Source: Ruegeria meonggei
Lineage (GTDB): Bacteria > Pseudomonadota > Alphaproteobacteria > Rhodobacterales > Rhodobacteraceae
Direction: 5' to 3'
Length of the DNA stretch: 64,000 bases
NCBI RefSeq assembly: GCF_900172215.1
Contig: NZ_FWFP01000004.1
Coordinates: 310,001-374,000, forward strand
The notes under the pieces were generated by a model. The model was not told where the DNA came from. It saw only the letters and a list, made by a program, of their open reading frames with translations, and searched no databases. Made by a program: the position numbers and the translations under genes. Of the stretch, positions 26,139 to 36,500 are shown piece after piece. The first letter of the stretch is position 1. Every line of letters begins with the position of its first letter.

Positions 26139-26867
26139 GTGCCCGTTGAACTGTACATCCTGATGACCGCTATTTGCCTTGGCGCTATACTGCAAGTCGG
26201 GGTTGGCATCGGATTTAGCATCATTGCGGGGCCACCCATGATGATTATGCTTGGCACGCCGACGGCGGTTCCCATTTTGCTTCTGCTAAACACCGTTGTG
26301 TCAGCGGTGGCAACGGACCGGCATGTTCTGAAAAACAATCGGCGGATAATCGTCACTGCGGTCATTGGATGCTGCGTTGGAGTGGCTGCTGGCCGCATTG
26401 TTTATCCCCTTTTGAGCGAGGCGTTTGTTCTCGCGCTGACGGCCTGCCTGTTGTTAATCGGCTTGATTACAACCTTGCTCCCCTTGCGTGGCTCAATTGG
26501 AAACGTCGGGTTTTCAGCTGTTACCGGATTGTCCGGACTTGCAACTGTATGGGCGGCAACCCCGGGTCCACTTATGGTGTTCGGTTTGATTGCAAAGGGT
26601 CGGTCCGCCAAAGAGGTGGCAAAGCTGGTTCAACCAATAGCGCTGGTGGCATATGGCATCGCATTTTTGTTGCACAATCTGTCCGGGGCACAATCAATCT
26701 CGTATGGGTCGTCAGTATGGGGGTTCCTCGCCATAACCTTGATCGGCAGCTTACTTGGCCGTGCGACAGGTCCCTACTTGCCACAGGCGGTCGTCATAGC
26801 AGCGATCCGCGTGGTTTCACTGATCGCTTGCTGTGTTCTGTTCTATCGCGCCTATATGACGGCTTAA
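26139..26867 (+). CDS. TauE/SafE-family sulfite/anion exporter-like protein
   Basis: 242 aa with a GTG start at 26139, supported by AGGAG 6 nt upstream. About eight hydrophobic helices. GVGIGFSIIAGPPMMIMLG near the start and a repeated GLSGLATVWAATPGPLMVFGLIAKG in the second half give the internal duplication typical of TauE/SafE (DUF81). In sulfonate degraders such proteins export sulfite released from taurine or cysteate. Its place just before a D-cysteine-desulfhydrase-like gene recalls a cysteate-type cuyZ-cuyA pair. Membrane exporter is secure; the anion is inferred. Confidence 0.82.
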   Translation: MPVELYILMTAICLGAILQVGVGIGFSIIAGPPMMIMLGTPTAVPILLLLNTVVSAVATDRHVLKNNRRIIVTAVIGCCVGVAAGRIVYPLLSEAFVLALTACLLLIGLITTLLPLRGSIGNVGFSAVTGLSGLATVWAATPGPLMVFGLIAKGRSAKEVAKLVQPIALVAYGIAFLLHNLSGAQSISYGSSVWGFLAITLIGSLLGRATGPYLPQAVVIAAIRVVSLIACCVLFYRAYMTA

Positions 26868-26883
26868 TCTCAAAGGTCACACG

Positions 26884-27900
26884 ATGATACGAAACGAAAA
26901 TCTGAACAGATTTCCACGTGCCCAACTCATGTCTGGCCCAACACCTTTGGAGCACCTGGACAACCTATCGGCCGAGCTGGATATCGATCTCTGGCTGAAA
27001 CGTGATGATCTGACCGGGCTTAGTTTTGGTGGCAACAAAACACGGCAGCTTGAATTTTATCTTGGAGATGCGCAGCAAAAAGGCGCTGATACCATTCTGA
27101 TCACGGGCGCCGTTCAATCCAATTTTGTGCGATCTGCAGCCGCCGCAGCGGCCAAACTGGGTATGCAATCGGTGCTTCAGTTGGAAGAGCGTGTGCCGGA
27201 CATGGGATCAGAGTATTATGCGTCCGGAAACGTACTCTTGGCACAAATCCTGGGTGCCGAGCAAATGAGTTACCCCGAGGGCGAAGACGAACCCGGAGCG
27301 GACGCGGCGTTGCATGCACGCGCCGACGAATTGAAAGCCCAAGGTTGCACACCTTACGTTATTCACCTTGGCCTGCATCATCCACCCCTAGGAGCCCTGG
27401 GTTATGTCGTCGCTGGGCAGGAATTGTACCAGCAGATGCCAGATTTCGATGCGGTCATTGTCCCGTCAGGCAGCGGCGCGACACATGGCGGTTTGCTAAC
27501 CGGATTGGCGCTGGAAGAAAGCATTGCCTCGGTGTTTGGGATTTGCGTGCGCCGGGATCGTGAAAAGCAAAAGGCTCGAATGAAAACCGTTCTGCAGAAT
27601 CTCGCGGACTTGCTGAATATCGACGCAGGTTTTCTACAAGACAGGATTGATGTTTGGGATGAAGCCTTGCCGCCAGGCTATGGCAAAGTGAATGCCAAAA
27701 CACGCGCCGCTTTGGAGAAAATGGCCCGAACCGAAGGGGTTTTTCTAGACCCAGTCTATTCTGCCAAAACATTCGCCGGTTTGCTGGACCTGATCGAACG
27801 TGGAAAGATAAAACCAGGTGAGAAAGTCGTTTTACTGCACACGGGCGGGTTGCCCGCACTATTTGGTTATCAAAAAGAGCTAGTAGGTAACCCGGCTTGA
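26884..27900 (+). CDS. PLP enzyme of the D-cysteine desulfhydrase / ACC deaminase / CuyA group
   Basis: 338 aa, family-normal length. The PLP lysine sits in GLSFGGNKTRQLEFYLGDA, and the phosphate loop region is SGSGATHGGLLTGL. The C-terminal LDPVYSAKTFAGLLDL and LLHTGGLPALFGY are family hallmarks. The substrate loop reads GAVQSNFVRSAAA. Relatives have QSNH (D-cysteine desulfhydrase, L-cysteate sulfo-lyase) or QSNQ (ACC deaminase), so Phe replaces the polar residue and the substrate probably differs. The upstream TauE/SafE gene suggests a sulfur product such as sulfite, giving pyruvate and ammonia. Exact reaction unresolved. Confidence 0.8.
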   Translation: MIRNENLNRFPRAQLMSGPTPLEHLDNLSAELDIDLWLKRDDLTGLSFGGNKTRQLEFYLGDAQQKGADTILITGAVQSNFVRSAAAAAAKLGMQSVLQLEERVPDMGSEYYASGNVLLAQILGAEQMSYPEGEDEPGADAALHARADELKAQGCTPYVIHLGLHHPPLGALGYVVAGQELYQQMPDFDAVIVPSGSGATHGGLLTGLALEESIASVFGICVRRDREKQKARMKTVLQNLADLLNIDAGFLQDRIDVWDEALPPGYGKVNAKTRAALEKMARTEGVFLDPVYSAKTFAGLLDLIERGKIKPGEKVVLLHTGGLPALFGYQKELVGNPA

Positions 27901-28162
27901 AGTGTTCAAAGCGCAGTTCCGGATCAGGACCCTACTTGGCTGTACTTTAGGTACCCAAACGATTTTTTTAGCCTGTTCCGGCTTGATTTGCGAATACGCA
28001 AGGTCAGCTTTGGTTCGCGAGCGACAACTGAGTTCTACGCTGGTAACGGCAGGATTGTTGCGCAATCTGTGAGTTTGCAATCTCAAAACTTTGCACATGC
28101 GGCGAATGTCGGCAACGCGGACTGCGATCGCAGCATCTCAATACCCAGTCGAGTGACCGGTT

Positions 28163-28523
28163 TGGGCCGCCCGCGAAGACGGCCCCTCCATTCTATATCT
28201 CAGTGGCTTCTGCAATGGCCAAAGCGTCTTCCAGCTCAACGCCCAAATATCGAACAGTACCGTCCATCTTGGTATGTCCCAACAGGAGCTGAACGGCCCG
28301 CAGATTGCCAGTCTTTTTGTAGATCTGTGTGACCTTGGTGCGCCGCATTGAATGCGTACCATAGGCTGTTGCCTCAAGACCTATAGATGTAACCCAATCG
28401 CGAACGATCCGTGCATATTGGCGCGTTGAAATGTGTAACCGCTCGTGGAAGCGGCCTGGCCACAGAAATTCAGAGCCAACCATAAGAGGGTCCTCCATCC
28501 ATTTCGCAACTGATGCTCGAGTG
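28163..28523. repeat. 361-bp direct repeat, left copy
   Basis: Identical base for base, as far as read, to 51368-51728 (constant offset 23,205). It covers about 110 codons of the 3' end of a tyrosine recombinase gene plus about 30 bp beyond its stop. Identity stops abruptly at both sides. Confidence 0.95.
28193..28523 (-). pseudogene. Tyrosine recombinase, 3' fragment
   Basis: Codes for the last 110 or so residues of the recombinase intact at 51398-52030, including the catalytic YGTHSMRR and LLGHTKMDGTVRYLG motifs. The first 100 residues, with the first catalytic Arg and the start, are missing. The break at 28523 abuts an IS3-family transposase fragment in the opposite orientation. Confidence 0.93.
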
Positions 28524-28863
28524 GGGGTGGTTCTACTTGTCCACGATCCTCGACGATTACAGTCGTTACATCATCGCCTGGAAGCTTTACACGAGAATGA
28601 AGACCGAGGATGTGACCGACACGCTGGACCTTGCCTTGCAAGCCTCAGGTTGTGATCAGGCAACGGTGCTGCACAAAGCACGCCTGCTCAGCGACAACGG
28701 GTCCAGCTGCATCTCTGGTGAGCTTCACATCGCCACAGAAGAATTGGACGTCGCAGAACGCATACTTGTCGATGCAGGCGACAAGGAAGTTCCGGGGCAG
28801 GAAGAGATACGGTCAATGCCTCTTACACTCGCCATGGAACGGCTGGCGTCAGCAAAGGCGTGA
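28524..28863 (+). pseudogene. IS3-family transposase (OrfB) fragment
   Basis: In frame from 28524: GWFYLSTILDDYSRYIIAWKLY, then DTLDLALQASGCDQATVLHKARLLSDNGSS. This is the rve integrase core with its second Asp. It begins abruptly at the edge of the direct repeat and loses similarity after about 28735 (GEL), before the catalytic Glu region. The remaining 40 residues match nothing I recognise. Both ends are broken, so the fragment is dead and marks an old rearrangement at the left edge of the giant-gene cluster. Confidence 0.85.
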
Positions 28864-29239
28864 GAAAGATCGGGCCCATGATATCGGGTTCGAAAGTGGA
28901 GGTCGCAGCTCAGCCTAAGGCGGACCCTTGTTGCAATTGAAAGTAACGTCACAAAGGACCGGCGGTTGACTTTTCCAGCAGACGTAGGCAACGCTTTGCG
29001 CCAGCATGAAGGACACCGCAGAAATGGTAGTCTGAACGCTACAACGCAACGCTTTGCATGCATCCTCAAACAACTTGGCAATACCAATCCTATTATTATC
29101 TACCCCAATCCGGCCGCTATGAGCCTTGGGTAGAGGCGCGCGCGGCCGGGTCAGGGCGCCCGCATTCGTCAATAAAATTGACCTCAGGTAAACTAAGCGA
29201 TACAACCGTGATAATTTCGTCGCTACTGAGTCTGGATTC
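28864..29239. other. Gene-free stretch left of the giant-gene cluster
   Basis: About 375 bp, visibly more AT-rich than the cluster. A 108-codon minus-strand frame (28915-29241) begins with ATG but has no ribosome site or known motif. I could not support a gene, terminator or attachment site here. Confidence 0.45.
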
Positions 29240-29434
29240 ATGTTCTCTCTTTTGACATCCCCTGGCTTAAGATCGGTAGCTGAAAGGGAGCTTGTTCCTT
29301 TCGCTGTGTCGCTCGTGGTTGCCCAGACCTATTTCAAATGGGGCAGCTTTAGCCTTGAACTTGTTGGCTTTCTTGCGCTTTGGTTTGTGCTTGGCATTAC
29401 CGCAGACCGAATTCTTAAAATGTTGAATCGGTAA
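29240..29434 (+). CDS. Small two-helix membrane protein, unrecognised
   Basis: 64 aa. Two hydrophobic segments, roughly residues 19-35 (VPFAVSLVVAQTYFKWG) and 39-58 (ELVGFLALWFVLGITADRI), separated by a short turn and followed by a Lys/Arg-containing end. No clear ribosome site precedes the ATG. It lies about 100 bp upstream of the first gene of the giant cluster on the same strand, with a hairpin between them. It may be a chance frame or a membrane partner of the cluster; no family was recognised. Confidence 0.45.
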   Translation: MFSLLTSPGLRSVAERELVPFAVSLVVAQTYFKWGSFSLELVGFLALWFVLGITADRILKMLNR

Positions 29435-29484
29435 AAAACCCTACGCCCGGTCGCCGGACGTTTCAAAAACCAAACCAACGAAAA

Positions 29485-29501
29485 AGCGCTCCGCCAGCGC
29501 T
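29485..29501 (+). terminator. Hairpin with T-rich tail before the giant cluster
   Basis: AGCGCT (29485-29490), 5-nt loop, AGCGCT (29496-29501; the hexamer is self-complementary), followed by CTGTTTTGTTG. It could end transcription from the small membrane gene or attenuate entry into the cluster, whose first start is 29 bp further on. Confidence 0.55.
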
Positions 29502-29530
29502 CTGTTTTGTTGTGACAGGAGGGTTACGTC

Positions 29531-30586
29531 ATGCGGCCACCCGGCCGGCCGAAAAAGACCTCTTTGTCGCTGCGCGATTTGATCGGGCAGGCTTTGAACG
29601 AGCCCACCATCAGCGATAAAGGCAAGTCCTTGCTCAAAGACGCCTCAAAATTGCTTGAGGGCCTTCAGCACGGCAAAACCACCGCCTTGGATTTGCGATT
29701 GGCCCGTGACGGTTCCGGACAGTTTGAAGCCGTGATCGAACAGGCTTCCGAACTTGGATTTTCAGATCGACAGGTTATTCGACTGAAAGACGCCATCGGG
29801 ATACTGGCGCAAATCAAACTGAAAGATGGGCGTGGACTAGAAGACCTTCTCTGGACTGACAGCGACGACATAGGCAATCCCGACCGGCCAGGCGATGTAA
29901 CTGTTCCTGACTTCCCTCGAATTGATGTGAGTGTGTTTGGCGGGTTTCTTGAGGCTGAGTTGAAAACCCCTTCTGTAGGTCTTGAGCTTGATGCGATAGC
30001 CAACGGCGCGTTGGCGGGTCTGCGAAAACAGCTGCCAGAGCTATTACCACGCGAACCAATCGCGGTTGGGGCGTTGGGCGCCGCGTTGCCTTTGGCGCCA
30101 AAAATCCTTGAACCGCTGATGCAACTGGCCGCTGTCGGTAAGAGTGGCGGCAAACCCAATCAAGATGACCCAAAACCCAAGCCGATCATTTGGGATGACG
30201 GCACCAGCGAGCTTGTCGTTTTTGTCGGCGAGGTGACGACCAAGACAGGCAAAGACGTGCTGAGCGTTACAATACCTGTGGCCACTGATGCGGGCCGGAC
30301 CGAGATGATTGTCCCCTTTGCCATGGGAAACCCTGAACGGGTCGCGGGGCTTGTGGCGGCGGCCCCCGACAGGCCCGTTGGCGATGCGTTGATTGCCGAT
30401 ATCTGGGGTGAGACCCTGATCGCCTTTGCCTATCAGATGGTCTTGGAGGTCGCTGACAGTATCGCCGGGGCCTCTGGTCGCGACGTTTCAAATAAACGCC
30501 TCGTGGCACAAGGCCTCAGCCTGCAAGACGGCGCCTTGGTCGTGCAGTCGCAGGCGCGGTTCCGCATTCGAGGGGGGTCCAAATGA
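29531..30586 (+). CDS. Giant-cluster protein 1, unrecognised
   Basis: 351 aa, ATG at 29531 with AGGAGGG about 7 nt upstream, the strongest ribosome site of the cluster. The first residues are basic (RPPGRPKKTS, similar to an AT-hook core). A helical region follows (about 15-110). An Asp/Pro-rich linker near 118-130 leads to a mixed region, and there is a beta-rich segment at about 230-275 (TSELVVFVGEVTTKTGKDVLSVTIPVATDAG). No signal peptide, membrane helix or catalytic motif. The last codons overlap the 3255-aa gene by 4 nt (ATGA), so the two are translationally coupled. Function unknown. Confidence 0.85.
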   Translation: MRPPGRPKKTSLSLRDLIGQALNEPTISDKGKSLLKDASKLLEGLQHGKTTALDLRLARDGSGQFEAVIEQASELGFSDRQVIRLKDAIGILAQIKLKDGRGLEDLLWTDSDDIGNPDRPGDVTVPDFPRIDVSVFGGFLEAELKTPSVGLELDAIANGALAGLRKQLPELLPREPIAVGALGAALPLAPKILEPLMQLAAVGKSGGKPNQDDPKPKPIIWDDGTSELVVFVGEVTTKTGKDVLSVTIPVATDAGRTEMIVPFAMGNPERVAGLVAAAPDRPVGDALIADIWGETLIAFAYQMVLEVADSIAGASGRDVSNKRLVAQGLSLQDGALVVQSQARFRIRGGSK

Positions 30587-33500
30587 ACGCCTTCTCGCCC
30601 GATGATTTTGGGGATCTGAATCCGCTGTTGCGCGCCCTTGGCCTGGTGACGGCGGAGGGTGATTTCAACGGCGACTGGTTGACAGATCCCCAGGACTACT
30701 TGTCGACAATTTTGGCCGATGACGCGCAGCGCCAGGCCTTGCTTGAGTTTGTCGCCGCCGTTCGCGAGGGCGGGATCGAGAGAGACCCGGATGGGCGACA
30801 GTGGATTGAGTTGTTTTCCGACCAGGTCGAGCCAGGGATCGACGCGGGCTTTTATCTGGTGATCGATGACCGCCCGGCGGGGCAGGTCAATATCTTCCTG
30901 GGTGTGGTCGTGAATACGGGTGGCGGCTTTGCAGACAGCAGGTCATCGCTGCTGTTCCCACTGTTTCGTGCTGCCAAAAGCTCTGGTCCCGCACCAGCTA
31001 ATCCGTTCCTGGCCGGGGAACCCGGCGGCGTCATCGCACTGTCTTCAGAGATTACCGTAGCTGCCCCACCCGCTCCGGGCGAGGCTGGTCTTGCGCGGAT
31101 CGGGTTGCGGGTTGCGATCCCAACCGACCCTGCGGACGGTGCGCCGGATGTGAGTCTATCCTTGGGTGGGTTGCAATTGCCCGGCGAAACCACGCCGCGT
31201 GACATGATGCTGTCGCTGGGCAATCCCGATGCCCTCCGCGAGTCGGCCATTGAACTTATCCTGGCGCTGATCGAGGCGCAGTTGCGCGGGGCAGGCGGCG
31301 CACAGGTGCGTGCGCTGGCAGACGCGCTTGGTCTGGGCACCGCGCCCGAGATTCCGGCCTTTCCCGTTGCCGACCTTCTGAGCCGCGGAGCGGATGCGCT
31401 GTCTGATTGGGTTGCGCAACTGTTGGGCGCTCCGGCGGCGCGGACACGCTGGCTTCAGGCTTTGGCTGATATTCTGGGTGCAGGTGCGACCGCAGATGCC
31501 ACCGGCATTGACCTGCCTGTTGGCGGTGCAACCATTCGCATCGGTCTGCGTGCAGAAGACGGGCCCGAGGCGCGACCGGACATCAGGATATCGCTGGGGT
31601 TCTCCACCACCACCGGGATCACACAGGCGGGCGTTTCGGCTGACATATTGCACCTGAGCCTGGCCACCGGCGCCGCGACTGCGGTTCCAAAGCTTGAAAC
31701 CAGCCTGCGCTTTGATCTGAGCGGAGAGGCCATGCCCAACGTGTCGGTCGCAGAGCTGATACTTGGGCTGGCACTGGACGAAGAACGCAGACCAGCGGTG
31801 GTTATTGCTGCGCGCGACGTGACAGTGGCGCAAAGCAATCACCCCTGGTTGGATCTGACCAACCCAGACGCGGTGGCGGCGGCTGCGGCGCAAACGGTGA
31901 CCGACCTCTTGGACGAGCTGTTGTCCAACCTTGGCCCCGGTGCTGCGCTTATCGGGGTGGTCTTGGGCTGGCGCGCGCCTGCGGGGGCAGGGGCCGGGTA
32001 CCCTACGCTTGATCCTGTCACCTTCCTGGGCGATCCGCTTGGGCAGCTGCGGGCCCATTGGCTTGACGTGCTCGAAAACCACAGCGGTGATGTCACCGCT
32101 GTGTTGGGCAGTTTGCGCACGCTGTTGGCCGGTGCCGCAGATGTGAGCGGCGCGGGAACCGAGGTCGATCCTTGGCGACTGTCGATCACGCCCGGGGCGC
32201 ATGTGGCGATCTGGCGCGATGCGAATGGGGCCCTGGCGATTGGGGTCGGGTGGCTCAGCCGGGTTGACGATCTGGGGCAGCGTTGCACCGTGATCGAATT
32301 TCGGGGGCGCGTTGCGCTTGTGAAGGTCGACCTGTCGACAGGTGCCACCGCGTTTATCCCCGAGGTCGAGGCCGGCTTTAACGGACGGGCCCGCGGCGGG
32401 CTGCGGTTGCGGACCTCCGGCACTGGCCTGACGCTTGAGACCGACAGGTTGGGCCTGGTGGCCCGCTGGCGGCCAGCGGATCGGGTATCGGTTGAATTTG
32501 ATACACCTAACCCGACGGTGTCGCTGGATGGCATCGGCCTTCCGCTGGAATTGCCGGACTTTTCAAGCGGCATGGATGTGGACCAGCTTTCGGGTGCGCA
32601 ATGGGATGGGATTGAGCGGTTACTGGGTCTTTTGGCCGAGCGCAGCGGCAACGACTTTCTTGTTGATTTGGTGGATATGCTGGGGTGGCGACGGGCGGCA
32701 CCTGTTCTCGGTGGGCCTGACCCGCACCGGCTTTCACTGTCGGCCTTGATCGATGCACCAGAAGCCGCCCTGCGTGACTGGCTGGGGCGGTTGCTGGCAG
32801 ACCCCTTTGCAGAGGTAACGAAACGGCTGCAGGTTTTCACCGCCCGTCTTGGGGCCGGAACAAGTGGCGTGGAGGGTACCGGTACCTTGTCGGATCCATG
32901 GTGTCTGCTGCTGCCTGGCGCTGACAGTGGTCCGGGTATTGCCGCATGGCGATTGCCCGACCGATCCGAGGCCGAGCCTGACCGTTTCTCGTCACTGCCG
33001 CTGCGGACATGGCGCCCTGGTGATCCGGGTTTGCAACCGGATGAACTGGCGCGTGGGATGGCCTCTGAACTGCCGACGCTGCTTTCGGGGCTGGGCGCGG
33101 CGGAACTGGCCGTTGGCCTCTTGGCACTGGAAACAGGCTGGACGGGCACCGATGGGCTGGTCAGCCCCGCTGTCAATCAACCGGGTACGGTGCTGCATGT
33201 TGTAGGCGATACCGACGCCACAAGCCTGATCGAGAGTTCGGATGTGACGCCGTTTCTGGGGGCGGCCCCAGACGTCCTCTTTGTGATCTGTACATTGTCT
33301 GAAACTGCACCGGTTCCCGAGGGCGTTGACCCGGCCCGCCTGCTTGATTTGCGGATCCGAGACCGGGAGGCCACCGCGTTTTCGCAAGTGCCCGGAGATG
33401 CCAGCGGCACCTGGACGATCCTGCTGGCGCCCCGTCCGGATACGGAAGAGGACGACGCCTCAGGACAGGCGGCGCGGTTGTCCCATGCATTGGCACAGGC

Positions 33501-36500
33501 GGGTGGCATCGCGGGCGCGGCCGTCTTGGCAGACCGGGCTGCGGGCCATGGCGCCTGGCTGGCGCTGAATACATTGCCTTCCGGGCCCAACCAGTTGTTG
33601 ATCGCGGGTCTGGCGACGGCCGCGCTTGACCCGTTGGACCTTGAAACCACCGAGACGCTGCACCGTCTCAATGAACTATTGCCCCCCGTTGACCCGGGCG
33701 AGCCGGACGACGCAGATTTGGCGCGGGGGCGGCGGTTGATCCGCGACCGCCTGTCGGGGCGTCCGCTGGACGAGCTGGCGCCGCCTGCAGGTTGGACTGG
33801 GGCGCGACGCGGCGATCTGCAGATCCACCTGCTGTACGGCGTTCTTGAACAGGACAGCGTGCGTCAGGCGATGACCGCAGTTGCGGCTGCAGGGCTCAGC
33901 ACCTTTGCTGTGGCCCGGGCCAATGTGTTGCGACAGACGCAGGTTGAGGGCATGGGCATCGGGCTGCATGTTCCTCTGGGTGACGCCCCTGCGGCAGGGG
34001 CAATCGGGTTCCAGGGACGCGCCCTGGTCGAATTGCTCTCGGCGCGACTGAATCGCGATGGCGCGTCTGGCCCCCAGCCGGAGTTCCGCCCGGCTGGCAA
34101 GGTTGTGCTGTCAGGCCATCTCTCTCGTGGTTCGGGATGGCTGGTGGGCGGGCCGATGGATCACGGCGATGCACCCTTGGGTTTGCGGTCCATTTCATTC
34201 TCGGGCTGCGTCGGGGTTGATGGCACCTCGGAAAGCGGCACCGACGGGTTAGAGGTTATTCTCCATGGCGCGCGCTTGTTCGGGGAAAGCCACGCGCGGC
34301 TCGTGGTTACGGCGGACACGCTGTCCAAGCCGGGGATTCCGCGCATTGCCCCCACCGCCCCAGCCGTTCGTGCGCTGTTCGGTGAGATCGTAGCCGAAGC
34401 CGTGGCCCTGCCCACGCCCGGTCTGACCGAGCTTATCGCGCTGTTGCGTGCGACCGGCATTCTGGGGGCTGATGACGGGTTCGACGCGCTGTCGCTGTCC
34501 CATTGGGTCGATGAACCGACCGCGCAGCTGCAGGTGGCGCTGGCCGACCCCGCGCTCGGTGGCGCGCTTATGGACGTTGTGCAAACGTTGTTTGACGGGG
34601 CAGGGGCCGGGCTGAGCTTTGACGCCGACCAAGGCCAGTTGAGTGTGACGCTGGAGGGGTCCGCACCAGATTTCGCCTTTGGGGCTTGGTCGCTGAACGC
34701 GGTGTTGGGCCAACATGGACTTGTTTCTGGCGCTGTGAATTTCGGGGCAGAGGGGACACCAGGCCTACAACTGGGACTGGCACCCTTTACGGCAGAGATA
34801 ACTTTGCCCGGCGATCTGCCGGATATCCCGAGCGCAATCCCCCTTTGGCCTGCGCCAAACCCAACCGCGTTGGTCCGGGCGTTGCCGCCCACCCTTGCTG
34901 CGCTGGCCCTGAGCCAGGTTCTTGACGGGCTGCGCCAGATCGACCCGATCGTGACCGGGATCGTTGATGCGGGGCTTGCTGGATTTGGGCTGACGCCAGA
35001 TCCGGTTCGGGTGCCGCCGCTTCTCTTTGTTGATCCGGGCGCGTGGTTCGCCAGCGCTTCGGTTTTGGGCGGGCCTGGCGGTGGTCTGCATGCGCCCCGA
35101 GTTATCGCCATTATGGACGCGCTGCGCCCGCTGGTGGGAACGGGCGGCGGTTCCGGTATTTGGGAGTTCGCACCGGGCTTTGCGCTGCGGGCCCGCGACG
35201 ATGGCGGCCTGGTTCTGGACTTTGCCCTGGACCCGGGTGCGTTTTTGCCTGCGGGCAGTATCGCCTTGGGCGGCGCCTTTGGCCTGCGGTTCCCGATTGC
35301 GGCCGGGCCTTCTCGGCCCGAGATTTCTCTTTTTGCCGGCGTACCCGGGGCGGTTGGTGATCGGCAGGCCGCCCATCTGACACTGACGGGCAGCGATCTG
35401 CGGGTGTTCCTGCGGCCTGATGCGGGCCCGGATATCGAGATCTACCCGGGGCCACCCAACCTCACGGATCTGCTGGCCACTGCCGTTACAGCAGCTTTGC
35501 CGCAAGTTTTGGACGCTATTGTCGATACCGGGTCACCCTTTGGCGCGTTGCTGGGCGACGTGGGTGATGCGCTGGCCTTGCGGTCAGGCGGTGCGTTTGA
35601 CGGTCCAGCATTGGTGGCCTGGGCTGCTGATCCGGTTGCCAGCCTGGCCGCACGTTGGCCAGCGCTTGTGTCATCGGGCTTGGGTGCATTGAACCCTGTT
35701 TTGCCAGCCGGTCTGTCGGTGGCAAACACCGGCACGGGCTTGCGCGTATCGGTGGCCAATGCGGGCACGCCGGGCTCGACACTTGAAATCGAGCTTTTCA
35801 CAGCCACCCAGGAGGTCGAATTCACCGCTGATCTGGTCGGGATACCTTTTGTCGGCGATATCGAGACCAGCTTGAGCGTCGATGATGGCGGGCTGAACCG
35901 GCTGACGGCCATGATCGGCCCCGCCCAGATACCCGTGGCCGATGGCGTGATCTTGCGACCCTTTACAGAGATTGATGTGGGTCGCGGCGCGCCGCCATCC
36001 ACGCTGAGCACGGGGCTGGCCTTTGATGCGAGTGCCGATCAGGCCTTCCGCCTGCGGTATAATTTTACCTCACAGACATTCTCGCCCAGCGTGGGTGGGG
36101 ACACGCCGGAAGAGATCGCCGCGGGGCTTATGCATCTGGCCATCGAACTGCTGGGCGGCTTTGTCTTGGGGCTGGATGAAGTCAGCGCACTTTTGGACCG
36201 CGACATCGGCTCTGACACGATGCGCGACGTGTTGACCGACGTGATTTTGACACCCGGTGGCGGGCTTGATGCCGAGTTCTTCCGCGCGCTGCCACGGGTC
36301 GGCGAGACTCAACAAGATCTTGTGCAGTCCAAGCTTGTGCGGCTTTTGACGCTGATCGAAAAAATTGCTGATGCAGGGCCGGGCATCACCGTGGATAATG
36401 CGGTTGAGATCGGTTTGGCCAATCTCGGCGGCTCTGTTGGGCTATCGGTGACCATCATTGACCGTTTTGAAGTCATTGGCGGCGACATTGCGATCTGGTT

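Noticed and set aside
28915-29241. 108-codon minus-strand frame starting with ATG
   Set aside because: No ribosome site and no recognisable motif; composition (Cys, Ser, Arg scatter) looks non-coding.
31839-33176. 445-codon minus-strand frame and many other long antisense frames within 29.5-50.8 kb
   Set aside because: They are Arg/Pro/Ser-rich shadows of GC-rich coding sequence, without start signals or domains; the plus-strand genes are continuous and coupled.
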